A stretch of 64,000 nucleotides of DNA, taken from contig NC_037596.1 of NCBI RefSeq assembly GCF_003073045.1, forward strand, positions 14,759,012 through 14,823,011, read 5' to 3'. Origin of the DNA: Pomacea canaliculata (Eukaryota > Mollusca > Gastropoda > Architaenioglossa > Ampullariidae). This document shows positions 47,190-59,200 of the stretch, piece after piece. Both the position numbers and the translations under genes were made by a program. The notes under the pieces were generated by a model that saw nothing but the letters and a program-made list of their open reading frames with translations, did not search any database and had not been told where the DNA came from. Positions within the stretch are counted from its first letter, which is position 1; each line of letters starts with the position of its first letter.

Positions 47190-47710
47190 CAGAAATAAAC
47201 ATCGGTTAAGGGGAGTTCACTCTAGCAAAATAAAAAAAAACGCAGACGACACTGGCTGACATGACAACTGAAGGAAGCTGGCGTGTGTTTAGAGAAGCTC
47301 AGAAGTCAGCGATTAAACAGTGATTCCTTGCCTAGACAAGGTAACATTCGATAACCTATTCGTTATTTATTTTATTCTACTCCAATGTTTTATTTAAGGC
47401 TTTGTCAACGATTTAATGTGTGGAGAAATCTCTGAATCGATAAGACGTGTATTGACTAAGTGAACAGAGTGTAGCGTGAATGACAAGGAAAAAGTATATA
47501 TAGAGAATTATTACAGATAAATTTCTTGGGAATTATTTCAGGAGCTGTTGCAATCCAGGCGTGCAGGCCGTTGGTGAGAGGCACTAACACCGTTTGAGCT
47601 GATCAACTGTAGATCTAGTCATCGTCTCGTCACAAGGATTGTCTCCCCTGTCAGTCAACATGCCGGTTTCCAGCTGCTGTCAGTGCAGACTACGCAAGTG
47701 GTGTGTTATA
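47190..47710 (+). other. conserved + strand segment in ODC intron 9 with paired splice-like sites
   Basis: In D a stretch ends gcctagacaag before GTAACA (about 47341). About 200 bp on, ttatttcag precedes sequence that contains an ATG ([13 protein letters not shown]). The same pair occurs in A (about 16571 and 16774) and E (about 56776 and 56979), and in weaker form in B (about 32041 and 32240). It could be an antisense noncoding transcript or an old repeat. No domain is recognised. Confidence 0.3.
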
Positions 47711-50700
47711 TATAGCCTTATCTGAATCATGTGGAATCTCCAAGTAGGTGTTTCCCCCAGCGGACTACCTTCAGCGAGAAATTCAGGGAGGAAGGATACT
47801 CCTCGAGGGTAAACAAAAAGTAAGGGGAAGTAACCTTCGTTTGGTGATTTCCTCTGCGTGTTGAACCCCAGAACTGTGAGTCACTTTAAATTATTAATTG
47901 CAAATGCAATAACCTACGGACCAAGTTAGGAGGGCGAAAATCTACGTTAAAGGAACGGAAAGTGAAGAAATTTTGGTTGAGACTTTGGTCTACAGGGCCT
48001 GGAACTTAGAACTTAAGAAGTTTGAATTACAGGAGTAATCTTTGTGTTTAAATGTTATTTGCGCACTTAAAGGGAAAATTTATATATCGGTTTTATATGT
48101 CGTTAATAGCAAGTTCTAGCAGACTGGAAGCTTGGCTACCTAGTAAAGTTACCCAAAAAAAGGTGACCTGACACAGTGCAGCAATTGGCGAGGGATTACG
48201 CTGTTTTTGGTTGAACCATTTGCAGAAACTATTTAATAAGAAAGGAAGAAACTAAGGCAACTTAAGAAGTATTAAGTCGGTATTAGACCAGGACAACTTT
48301 TAACATATGTACAGCTAACAAACTGACAGATATTTATTGTATGTGTGCCTTGACGCAGTGTGCTGAGGTTTGACACAAAGACTATAGTAAATTTCGGAGC
48401 ATAGCCCAACTTTGAACCCTGCGGCATGTTTCCGGATTTGTCACATTCAGTTCAAATTGAATTTTCAATGAACTCCATGTTAAAGTGTTAACTGTTCACA
48501 GACAATTTGAAGCATTCAGATCTGTTGCTGAAGTACACACCCTTATCAAGGCGAAAACGAGACAAAATAATTACGATGCAGTTTTAGAGTGTGGCTTATT
48601 GATGAAAAAAAGAGAGATGTAAAAATCATGGTGGGTGCGGCTTATGTACAGGTGCGCGTAACAGACCAACATTTATGGTAATTAAATCTAAAATGAATAA
48701 CAATCACAAATTCATCTAAACAAAGTCATCAGCTTGACAAAGTGTAAACATGATCAAAAGCAAAATAAATTAAAAACAAAACAAAGCATGCGATAAAGAT
48801 CATAAGAACAGCATCTCACCAGATATCTTCAGCACAGTAAGGGAAAACCTCAGGTAAGGGCATGCCGTTGAAGCCGCAGTACAAGCTGATGGTGTAGTAA
48901 CCCATGTTACGGACACACAGGTAGTCGCCGACTTTCATCTCAGGTAGGTCCACCTGGTCAAGGATCAAATCTATGCCGGCACACGTGGGTCCCCACAGGC
49001 TACATTTATACTTCTTGGGGTTTGTATGTGCCTGACAAGGTGAGATTAAGATCCATTCATCATTTTATTTATATATAGATATAATATGTCTGTGTGAAGC
49101 AGAAATATCAAATAGTGAGAGAACGGTGCACTATGGTGTGCGCTGAAGAATATATGCATAGATGCACACAAGTGATGTACTTTAAAAGATGTGCAATGAA
49201 GTCAGTAAATTTAGTTATGTAAAGTCACTCATATATAATTTTATATCACTTATATTGTCCGCTGTAACCGCAACGACGATACCCACGGCTCCAAACTCAC
49301 ATAAAGAGGCTCAACAGTCGGTTTTATTGTACGAAGTAAGGCAAACATCAGGAACGATCCAAAAACACCATCGTTCAGGAAATATCTGAATGTGTTGTGA
49401 CAGCTCTCTACCATGGAGTTTTGTTGGTCTGCAAAACAGACAAAAAAAATAAGCGAAAAACTAAATGACTGAAGGAAAAATAAAAAAGAGAAGAAAAACA
49501 AAAGATCGATCGGATGTAAGAAATCAATACAAAGAATCAAAGAATACCTGGTGTGTCACGTGACTCGAGACGTTTCCCTATGACGTTGACGGCGAGGGTG
49601 AAGGCAGAAGCAACAAAGTATGTTCCTGGCTCGGCGATGAGGCGGATGTTTCTTTCTGGAGGGAAATACTTCTGTAGAGCCTCGTTCACGACCTCAGCTG
49701 TCTGTAAATTAAAAGAACTAATGACTAAAAAAAAAATGTATATTTGTCTAAGAAACATCGAATGAACGAACGTGCAATTGTCTGGTGTTTTGTATCACTT
49801 TAATCACGTTAACACACCAGAATAATAATAAGAAAATGCACTCACAATATCTATATATTACCTTGAACTACTCATGAAGTAGCTTGCTGGTACTATATGT
49901 GTCGAAGATTTCACTTTGACCTTACTTTGGTAACAAATTTAATTTTTTTTCTTACCCTTTCAAAGTGTTCTTCTTCGCCTGAGCACCCCAGGAATCCTCC
50001 ACCGATATCAAGCAGATGGAAAGAGAAGCGAGCTCTTTTGCCATGTCGAAGGCTTTTGCTGCCATTGTGATTGCGGCTGAGTAGGGCCTCAGGCTCCAGC
50101 CACACCACTGCCGACGTTGAAGCTGTAAAGCAAAAGTGGGTATTATTTCTTCAGTCTATGATTCTGCTACCTTTCCTGTCTGTATGTTTGTCGTGATATG
50201 TGTATCTTATTTTTATATTTTTTCTCCCTTTCTTCACCCTTGTGTTTTTCACATCGTACCGTTATCAAGAATACTGCAACCCGTATGTGACGTCTTTTAT
50301 CTGTCTAGCCGACATTCGTCCAACAGGCTGTCTGTCTTTTACTAGTCTCAAATACACATGTCTAGTTACCGGTAGTTTAACTGTATTGTATATGGATCAA
50401 CTTCAGAGTCAAATACCTGATCACCTGTCTCCTAAGGACCGCTCACCAGATGCCAATGACGTTGAGTTGTAGCTGCTGTGCTTTCAAAAGCAGGTGTGGA
50501 ACATCCTCCAGGTGACAGCCATATTTGTTGCCTATCTCCCGATGATGCTTGAATCCGGACTTGGGCAGAATTCGCAGTAGAAGACTTTGTCACATGACAC
50601 AAAATACTTTAGTCATTAAACCCTGCAGACTATTTGGATCTCGAACAAGACAAGTCTGAATAGTGAGCCTGGTCAACCGCTTCATTTGTTTCTTTACTTC

Positions 50701-52754
50701 CGACGACAAGTATAAGTAGTCTTGCATAGTGGTTCCAGTAAAGGGATTAATGAATGAACAAATTTAAAACCCCAAACTCTACTTTTACTCATAAATATGC
50801 CCTGTCGCTTATACCAATTGTTTTACTTAGGGTATGTGTATAAGCTTGTTTATAGATGTGTGTATATATATGTGTATAAATGCGTATTTGTGTAGAAATA
50901 TTTATAAATCTTAGATATTGTGTATAACTGCATCTATATGTGCATAATGAGTGTAAGTGTATTGATGTTTATGTCTTTATGCATATATGTGAATAAATAT
51001 GTGTATTTGTGTACACGTGTGCTAGATATTGTATGTTTGCTCGAGTGCAGTATGGAGTGTTAAAGTGTGGTAGCATTTTCAGTGAAGCCACGTACTCTGT
51101 TTAGTATCGATGTACATTTGAGGAGGTTAGTGAGGTCACATGGAGTCTACTACTAACCGAGATCGTGGGAAAGCTTCTTGGATTTTCTGCAGCTCAACCT
51201 CGTTGTCAAAAGTCATAATCTCCACACCTTTAGAGTTAGCGAAATGGATGAAGGAGTTTTGTTTGCATGGATTGGCAAACACGATGCGGGAAGGTGCTAC
51301 ACCCATCGCGAGTACGAGGTCTATTTCTTTCTGGAAAAAAAATTATCATCATCATCTTCCTCGTCGTCGTCGTCGTCATCGATTTGTTACTTCTTTTAAA
51401 TAAGCCACGAAACAACAAAAGATTGTTTTCAATCAATCGATCAATCAATCATAATATTACCTGGCTGGCGCAGTCAAAACCTGCTCCAAGATGCGCCAAC
51501 AGCTTGACACAAAGTGAGAAGGGTTGCACTTGACGGCTTTGCAGACAGAGATAACAAGTTTGACTAATTTGTGCATGTTGTATGGACAACATAGTCATAA
51601 TACAACACAAGCACAACAAGGCTACTGCAAAATAAACTAATGAATCCTAGTTTTTTTTTTTAAGTTGTGACTTGTAGCTTTTGCCTATAACTGTTTATTT
51701 CAATCAGTCTTTTGGAGACGAAGTTTTGTTCAAAAATGTGCAAGCAAAAAGTTTCTTTAATGAACTTTATCCTGTGATGTGCTAAAACTAAAAGATCGTG
51801 TATTGACACAATGTTGTGTTACATGTGTTTAAAGCCGAAATCGAGCAAACGGAAATAAGCTGACTGTTACCATAGAAAGGTTCTACCCGGGGTAGCAGTC
51901 TCAGCCATTTCTCGTACTTTCCCACCACGTCACCGAGGTCAAAGACATAAAACGCATCTTCTTTTTTCTGTAACACAGGTCAGAGTGTTATCAATTGTTC
52001 GCAAATATACTTAACTTGAAACATTTTTAGACAGGCAGCAGTTTCATGACTTTTATATTTCACATGTTTAAGTCTTAGCAAAGCAGATTTAAATAGCAAC
52101 CAAAAATATACAGGAAGAACCCCCCAGAGATTATCAATGTCTCAGATAGTCAAATAAACCTTAGTTTTAAACATCGAATTTTACGAATAGGTGCTTAAAT
52201 AAATATTAGAAATATACATCACTAGATGTACTGATTAAGCAATAATAACGATTAACCAGCAAGGCAGCTTTTTGTGACAGTCGAGTATTTAGTGCGTTTG
52301 ATCTCTAAGCAGAAGTTCTGGTATTCGATCGAAGCTCGTTTTGTCCGGTAACGATAACAAATCTTATCTGTATGCATTCTGTTTTTTTTTTCGCAAAAAT
52401 TTGACGGGACACATGACTTCTTCATGTATTTCAACCCATGCGAGGGGGACTTATATGAGGTCAAATTATACTGGTATCTAAAATAGCTAACTTTAACGTT
52501 TACCTATAAAAATTGGATTAAGAAGTAAAATTTCTGCAACTGTAAGTACAAGACCCTCTTACCATTTAGTTAGCTGAGTTTCGTCGTAACTGTTACTCAC
52601 CTACACAGTTCCCTCCTCCTTCCCCTTACTCGTGGTCAGTTTTCACCTTTAAGGAGAAAACACACAAATATTGTGACAATAATTCTTGTTCCTGTCTCAC
52701 CTGCTGTGACATCTCCTCAGCCTTTGCCCGCAGCACCTCCGTGGTTGGCAGTGT

Positions 52755-52848
52755 ATATGTGACCACTAGCTATATCCATAATGTAGGTGTGACCGCTAGC
52801 TGTATACACCAGATATATGTGACCGCTAGGTTTAGCATGAAGTGTGAT
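52755..52848. repeat. minisatellite fragment between two copies of ODC-D exon 1
   Basis: Three units of the 26328-26860 minisatellite with its closing motif lie here. On the left (52682-52754) is a second, partial copy of the exon 1 end and donor. On the right (from about 52853) the intact exon 1 begins with the same 70 or so bases. The insert is thus bracketed by a direct duplication of host sequence. Confidence 0.82.
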
Positions 52849-53014
52849 TAAATAATTCTTGTTCTTGTCTCACCTGCTCTGACATCTCCTCAGCTTTTGC
52901 CCGCAGCACCTCCGTGGTTGGCAGTGTGTGACCAGGGACCAGCTTCACCTTGTAGGTATTTCTGGCCTGACATAGTCTCTCGTCGGGCCTGTCACCCAGG
53001 GTAACCCAGTCCAT

Positions 53015-54423
53015 GGCACTTCTCTACAGGTGTACGACAGGTGTGACTACGTCTGTCTGCAACACCTTTAAGAACACCTCGTCACCTCACTACGACTTCA
53101 TTATTGAGTGCATTCATTATCACCTTGATAGTTATAATTTTGAGACATATTCATAATGTGTGCTTGCCTGGATGCTTTTGTGTATGCGTGATAGAGAAAG
53201 GAGGAGGAGGTGTATAGAGTGAAATAGACGTGTGTGTCTGTGTGAGTGTGTGTGTGTGTGAGAGAGAGAGGGAGAGAAAAGACTAGTCCAGTCTCAGCTG
53301 CTTTATGCCACAACTCATTTGTTTTTTCTAGCAGTGCATATTACATCAACAAAATTAATTCCATAACACCTATCAGAAATATTAGTGGAATTCTCTTTTC
53401 CCGTTGCTAAAATTAGCGGAAACCTTAGACATTAAACACGTTATGATCCTAATTCTGAAGCTAGGTGTGATCGTTAATTAGAAATTACGGAGGAAAAGAA
53501 AAGGAATAAATTGTTAAAGATTATAAAACTAACAAAACACGTTAAGCCAGCAACAACAGAACAGCTGCGTTTGACTAACCAAACGTACATACTAACGAAA
53601 TCTCTTTGTGAACAATTAGTCTTTTTGTTTTAGTAAACTACTCTCACCTGTACAAAAAAAGTGCGAATTAGTCGTATAGTAGCTCTGCTTGAATGTTTCA
53701 CTGTTAAGTATGAAGAAAGCTTACTCAAAATGTAGCGAGGATTCTCGAATACTACTACTACTAATAATAATAATGAGTACTTACAATGTGTAGAGCAAGA
53801 TATATCGTACTCTATGACCATTGAGTGAACACCTTAGTAGAGAAAATGAGAAAATTCCTGTGGTAATGTGAAGCCTATCTTTGAGCAGGTCTGCACACGG
53901 AAGACTGAGTAACACTGAAAGAAACTGAAATCTGTGCATTAGATATGCCTCACCTGACGACGAAAGTGAAATGACATCAGCATAATGTAGATATTAGATA
54001 ACGATACTAGCAATCTGCAAATTGTGTGTTTAGAGGGTCGGTGTGTGTGTGTGTGGAGGGTCTGCGCGTGCTGGATATATTTGTATGTGCATGTGTCTGA
54101 TGTATGAACAGGCAATAACAAGAGACACCACACTTATATATGATCCGAGTCCAGTTTCGCGAACTAGACAGATGAATAGGGCGCAGTCACTGAGGGAGCT
54201 GCGAATCAATGGAATGCTGTTTTATTTTTAAAGATAAATAATGTTAGGAAAAATATTATTTTCATAGAGTGACATTTTGAGGGCACTTTCCTCTTCTTTT
54301 AGGTTAACTTAATCACTCTAGTTTTTCTTTACCTGTATTGCAGGTAAGCCCCATCAGTCGAGGGCACAGTGACCAGCTAACAAGCAGGAAGTAGAAGTGG
54401 ACGAGTTTCAGGACGCAGGGAGT
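53015..54423 (-). promoter_or_regulatory. 5' flank of ODC-D
   Basis: Matches 22107-23460 of unit A, with the TATATAAG box at 54133-54140 and the untranslated exon with a GTAAGT donor near 53781. The other upstream exon has lost its donor (ATAGGC at about 53875-53880). No coding sequence. Confidence 0.38.
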
Positions 54424-54629
54424 TGCAACACCTTTTTGAACATGTCATGACGTCACTGTTAGTGCGTCACTGAGGGCAATCATCACCTTGATAGATACAA
54501 TTTGGACAATAATACGTGCCTGTGTGTGTGCAACCAGAGTGACAATATAATATTAAACAAGACAATTGACCAGCTTTGAACTGGAATATCTGTTCTCACG
54601 CACCTGGTCAACAAAACTGCCCTAGATAT

Positions 54630-55215
54630 ATCTGTTGCGATGCGTCTTTGCTGTCTCCGGCAACAGCAGGGCGTTAATGAATTAACTTCTCCAGTTGGTG
54701 CATGCGGCGACTGTCCCCAGGTTTCCGTTTCCCCCATGGTGTGTCTCCGTGGTCGCTGGCAGCACGCGGTAGTAACCTCATGCGTGGCACCTGTAGCCTG
54801 GTTTCCTGTTGCCCTGGTCTCCGTCATGCTAGTTGTCCAGTGGCTCTTCACAGTTTTCTCACCTTACCGGCGTTTAATGGTTCTGCTTTCCGGTGCTCTT
54901 ACTCGGCACTCAACTACCGGCCAGCACCGAGGTGCTTACTCCTTGACAAGCCAGGCCCCATGCTGTACTCTGACCGTGACAGCCACAATTGACTAACGAT
55001 TCGAGTACTCCACCAATACACACGTGTGTGTCTGCTGGAAGGGGTATCGCAAGGGTATCTCTCCTGGTTTGTATTAGTGCATGTGAGAGAGAGAGAGGGA
55101 GAAAAGATGATCAACAACGAGAAACCGCTGTTATACTAGAAATTCTCAACAGTTTGAGAAATTGTCAGTATTTCGCGCGTTTTCAGCGAGTAAAGACCAT
55201 GCGGGCTTTATAGAG
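54630..55215. repeat. repeat block R1, copy 3
   Basis: Third copy of the 12887-13560 block. Differs from copy 2 by small indels that shift its open frames. Confidence 0.55.
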
Positions 55216-55344
55216 ATTTTTAAAAAGTCTCACCACATTGTTTCATAAGTTATTTGCATATAATTTTCCCAGGATAGAGAGGAGAAGCAAGTCGATACAC
55301 GCTCCACTGAAATTTAAAATGCTTCGGATTCACTAAAGTCAAAA

Positions 55345-55388
55345 CCAACCAACCAAACCAACAACCAACCAACCAACCAACCAACCAA

Positions 55389-55427
<39 letters not shown>

Positions 55428-55485
55428 ACCCAACCAACCAACCAACCAACCAACCAACCAACCAACCAACCAAGCAAGCAAGCAA
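55345..55485. repeat. (CCAA)n microsatellite with a (CCAG)n core
   Basis: CCAA units surround about ten CCAG units at 55390-55430. The core is absent from the D copy, so the variant arose after the unit duplicated. Confidence 0.95.
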
Positions 55486-56275
55486 GTAAGTTACAATGCT
55501 GAGAAAACCAACAAAGACACGATCAGTTCACCATACATCTTTAGCACTATAGAGAAACACTTCCAAATGTGACATTATCTGTAGGAGACTCTGCATAAAT
55601 GAAAACGGTATTTATTATCGGGTCACATTCATATAACTTGAGCATGAAACTAGTAGTTAAATTGAACACAATCTCCCATTTTTTGAGACGGTGACTAAAA
55701 GAAGTGATCTAACCTACAAGAAGAGCAGTAATTTGCGAACTAAAATGCAAAATAAAGTACAAATTACAATACAAAATACAATAACCTTACAATACAAAAG
55801 GCAACCCCCCCCCCGAAATATTACGAAGTATATAATAAAAATACAATACAAAGTTAAAATAATGTATTTATACTCACGAAGTAGTGGCTACTATAATATC
55901 ATCGAAACGAAAAACTCCAGTCAGATATTATAACTATAGCAAAGATTTTCCTTTTTAATCCAATCCCTAATCACTGAATTTAACTACCACTACACAACAA
56001 AAAGATAAAGATTTCTCCATAACAAATATAAGGTCTCTAATAAACATCCAAAACAGTGACCGAGACATACATTTACAATGCAAGCTTAGCTACGATTATT
56101 TCTTTTGTTTGAAGCGATTAATAATTTTACATATAGAAACTGGTTCTCGAAAAAAATATTTGTAATGGATATTTATACTGTGTGCGCTTACAGTGGTCAT
56201 CTGTCTATGAATCCTTCACCTTCCCTTATTCACCTCCATTCAAATAAAGCTTGTTTATGCTTGTAAAAGCTTGAG
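55486..56275. other. 3' flank of ODC-E
   Basis: Match to the flanks of A and D, with a deletion of about 190 bp near 55897 and a C-run at 55806. No gene. Confidence 0.45.
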
Positions 56276-59200
56276 TCAGTTAACTGAGACAGCCTGTGCG
56301 ATGGGAATCTTCTTCTCTGGAAACACGCGCAACCTGTAAGTAACCAGTGAAGACTTTAGACACGCCATTATATTAGATATTCGGTCTAGATAGATCATCA
56401 ACAACAACATCTGGAGACAATGACTATAACAATGAACATGACAATTCTTTATTAACGAGAGGTAAAAAATAAGCAAGAAAATGTTTTTTTTTTTCCATTT
56501 TGCCTTCACTCTTTACTGAGAAAAATAAGCTAAGTAAATGAAGTAATTAGGAGAGAAAGACAAAATGTAAGGGATGCAGTTTAGTGGCGTATGCGAAGGT
56601 ATGTCGCTAAGAAAAAAATGCGGAAGCAGAAATAAACATCGGTTAAGGGGAGTTCACTCTAGCAAAATAAAAAAACGCAGACGACACTGGCTGACATGAC
56701 AACTGAAGGAAGCTGACGTGTGTTTAGAGAAGCTCAGAAGTCAGCGATTAAACAGTGATTCCTTGCCTAGACAAGGTAGCATTGGTTAACCTATTCGTTA
56801 TTTATTTTATTCTACTTCAATGTTTTATTTAAGGCTTTGTCAACGATTTCATGTGTGGAGAAATCTCTGAATCGATAAGACGTATAGTTGACTAAGTGAA
56901 CAGAGTGTAGCGCGAACGACAAGGAAAAAGTATGTATAGAGAATTATTACAGATAAATTTCTTGGGAATTATTTCAGGAGCTGTTGCAATCCAGGCGTGC
57001 AGGCCGTTGGTGAGAGGCACTAACACCGTTTGAGCTGATCAAATGCAGATCTAGTCATCGTCTCGTCACAAGGATTGTCTCCCCTGTCAGTCAACATGCC
57101 GGTTTCCAGCTGCTGTCAGTGCAGACTACGCAAGTGGTCAGTTATAACCTTATCGGAATCATGTGGAATCTCCAAGTAGGTGTTTCCCCCAGCGGACTAC
57201 CTTCAGCGAGAAATTCACGGAGGAAGGATACTCCTCCGGGGTAAACAAAACGTAAGGGGAAGTAACCTTCGTTTGGTGATTTCCTCCGCGTGTTGAACCC
57301 CCGAGCTGTGAGTCACTTTAAATTATTAATTGCAAATGCAATAACCTACGGACCAAGTTAGGAGGGCGAAAATCAACGTTAAAGGAACGGAAAGTGAAGA
57401 AATTTTGGTTGAGACTTTGGTCTACAGGGCCTGGAACTTAGAACTTAAGAAGTTTGAATTACAGGATTAATCTTTGTGTTTAAATGTTATTTGCGCACTT
57501 AAAGGAAAAATTTATATATCGGTTTTATATGTCGTTAATAGCAAGTTCTAGCAGTCTGGAAGCTTGGCTACCTAGTAAAGTTACCCAAAAAAGGTGACCT
57601 GACACAGTGCAGCAATTGGCGAGGGATTACGCTGTTTTTGGTTGAACCATCTGCAGAAACTATTTAATAAGAAAGGAAGAAACTAAGGAAACTTAAGAAG
57701 TATTAAGTCGGTATTAGACCAGGACAACTTTTAACATATCTACAGCTAACAAACTGACAGATATTTATTGTATGTGGAACGACAGTCAGTGCCTGTTCCT
57801 AAGTCTGTGTGCCTTGACGCAGTGTGCTGAGGTTTGACACAAAGACTATCGTAAATTTCGGAGCATATTCAATGAACTCCATGTTAAAGTGTTAACTGTT
57901 CACAGACAATTTGAAGCATCCAGATTAGTTGCTGAAGTACACACCCTTATCAAGGCGAAAACGAGACAAAATAATTACGATGCAGTTTTACAGTGTGGCT
58001 TATTGATGAAAAAGAAAAGAGATGTAAAAATCATAGTGGGTGCGGCTTATGTACAGGTGCGCTTAACAGACCAACATTTATGTTAATTAAATCTAAAATG
58101 AATAACAATCACGAATTCATCTAAACAAAGTCATTAGCTTGACAAAGTGTAAACATGATCAAAAGCAAAATAAATTAAAAACAAAACAAAGCATGCGATA
58201 AAGATCATAAGAACAGCATCTCACCAGATATCTTCAGCACAGTAAGGGAAAACCTCTGGCATAGGCATGCCGTTAAAGCCGTTGTACATGGTGGTGGTGT
58301 AGTAACCCATGTTACGGACACACAGGTAGTCACCGACTTTCATCTCAGGTAGGTCCACCTGGTCAAAGATTAAATCTATGCCGGCACACGTGGGCCCCCA
58401 CAGGCTGCATTTATACTTCTTGGGGTTTGTTTGTGCCTGGCAAGGTGAGATTTAGGTCCATTCATCATTATATATATATAGATATAATATGTCTGTGTGA
58501 AGTAGAAATAAAAAATAGTGAGAGAACGGTGCACTTATGGTGTGCTCTGAAGAATATATGCATAGATGCACACAAGTGATGTACTTTAAAAGATGTGCAA
58601 TGAAGTCAGTAAATTTAGTTGTGTAAAGTCACTCATATATAATTTTATATCACTTATATTGTCCGCTGTAACCGCAAGGACGATACGCACGGCTCCAAAC
58701 TCACATGAAGAGGCTCTGCAGTCAGCTTTACTGTACGAAGGAAGGCAAAGATCAGGAACGACCCAAAAACACCATCGTTCAGGAAATATCTAAATGTTTT
58801 GTTACAGCTTTCTACCATGTGGTTTTGTTGGTCTGCAAAACAGAAAAAATAAGCAAAAAAATAAATAAATGAAGGAAAAATAAAAAAAAGAGAAGAAAAA
58901 AGAAAGATCGATCGGATGTAAGAAATCAATCAATACAAAGAATCAGCATACCTGGTGTGTCACGTGACTCGACACGTTTCCCTATGACGTTGACGGCGAG
59001 GGTGAATGCAGAAGCAACAAAGTATGTTCCTGGCTCGGCGATGAGGCGGATGTTTCTTTCTGGAGGGAAGTACTTTTGTAGAGCCTCGTTCACGACCTTA
59101 GCCGTCTGTAAATTAAAAGAACTAATGACTGAAAAAAATGTATATTTGTCTAAGAAACATCGAATGAACAAACGTGCAATTGTCTGGTGTTTCGTATCAC

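Larger units (their letters stand above)
46821..53014 (-). pseudogene. ornithine decarboxylase-like copy D (frameshifted)
   Basis: Exons are 52874-53014, 51871-51967, 51461-51536, 51158-51330, 50447-50584, 49956-50122, 49548-49701, 49301-49428, 48819-49031 and 46821-46899. Exon 3 is one base short (76 nt). Exon 6 has two single-base insertions and one deletion (167 nt). The terminal stop TGA is GGA, which extends the frame by seven codons (GLKLLQA). The last base pair before the exon 5 donor changed AG to TG, giving Ser to Cys. An upstream untranslated-exon donor is AT instead of GT. The remaining exons are nearly identical to A. The clustered indels could partly be sequencing errors, but the independent changes at several sites support decay. 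Confidence 0.78.
44682..54423. repeat. duplicated unit carrying ODC-D (about 9.74 kb)
   Basis: From tgcaacacctttatgaacat at 44682 the order is flank, R1 block, CCAA microsatellite, ODC 3' flank, ODC gene and 5' flank. At 54424 the same order starts again. The ODC-D 5' flank breaks off at 54422-54423 after ttcaggacgcagg, where A, B and E flanks continue. Confidence 0.8.

Noticed and set aside
54483..54996. Overlapping frames of about 120 residues on both strands in block R1
   Set aside because: The three copies of R1 differ by indels that change the frame, so no coding constraint is visible.
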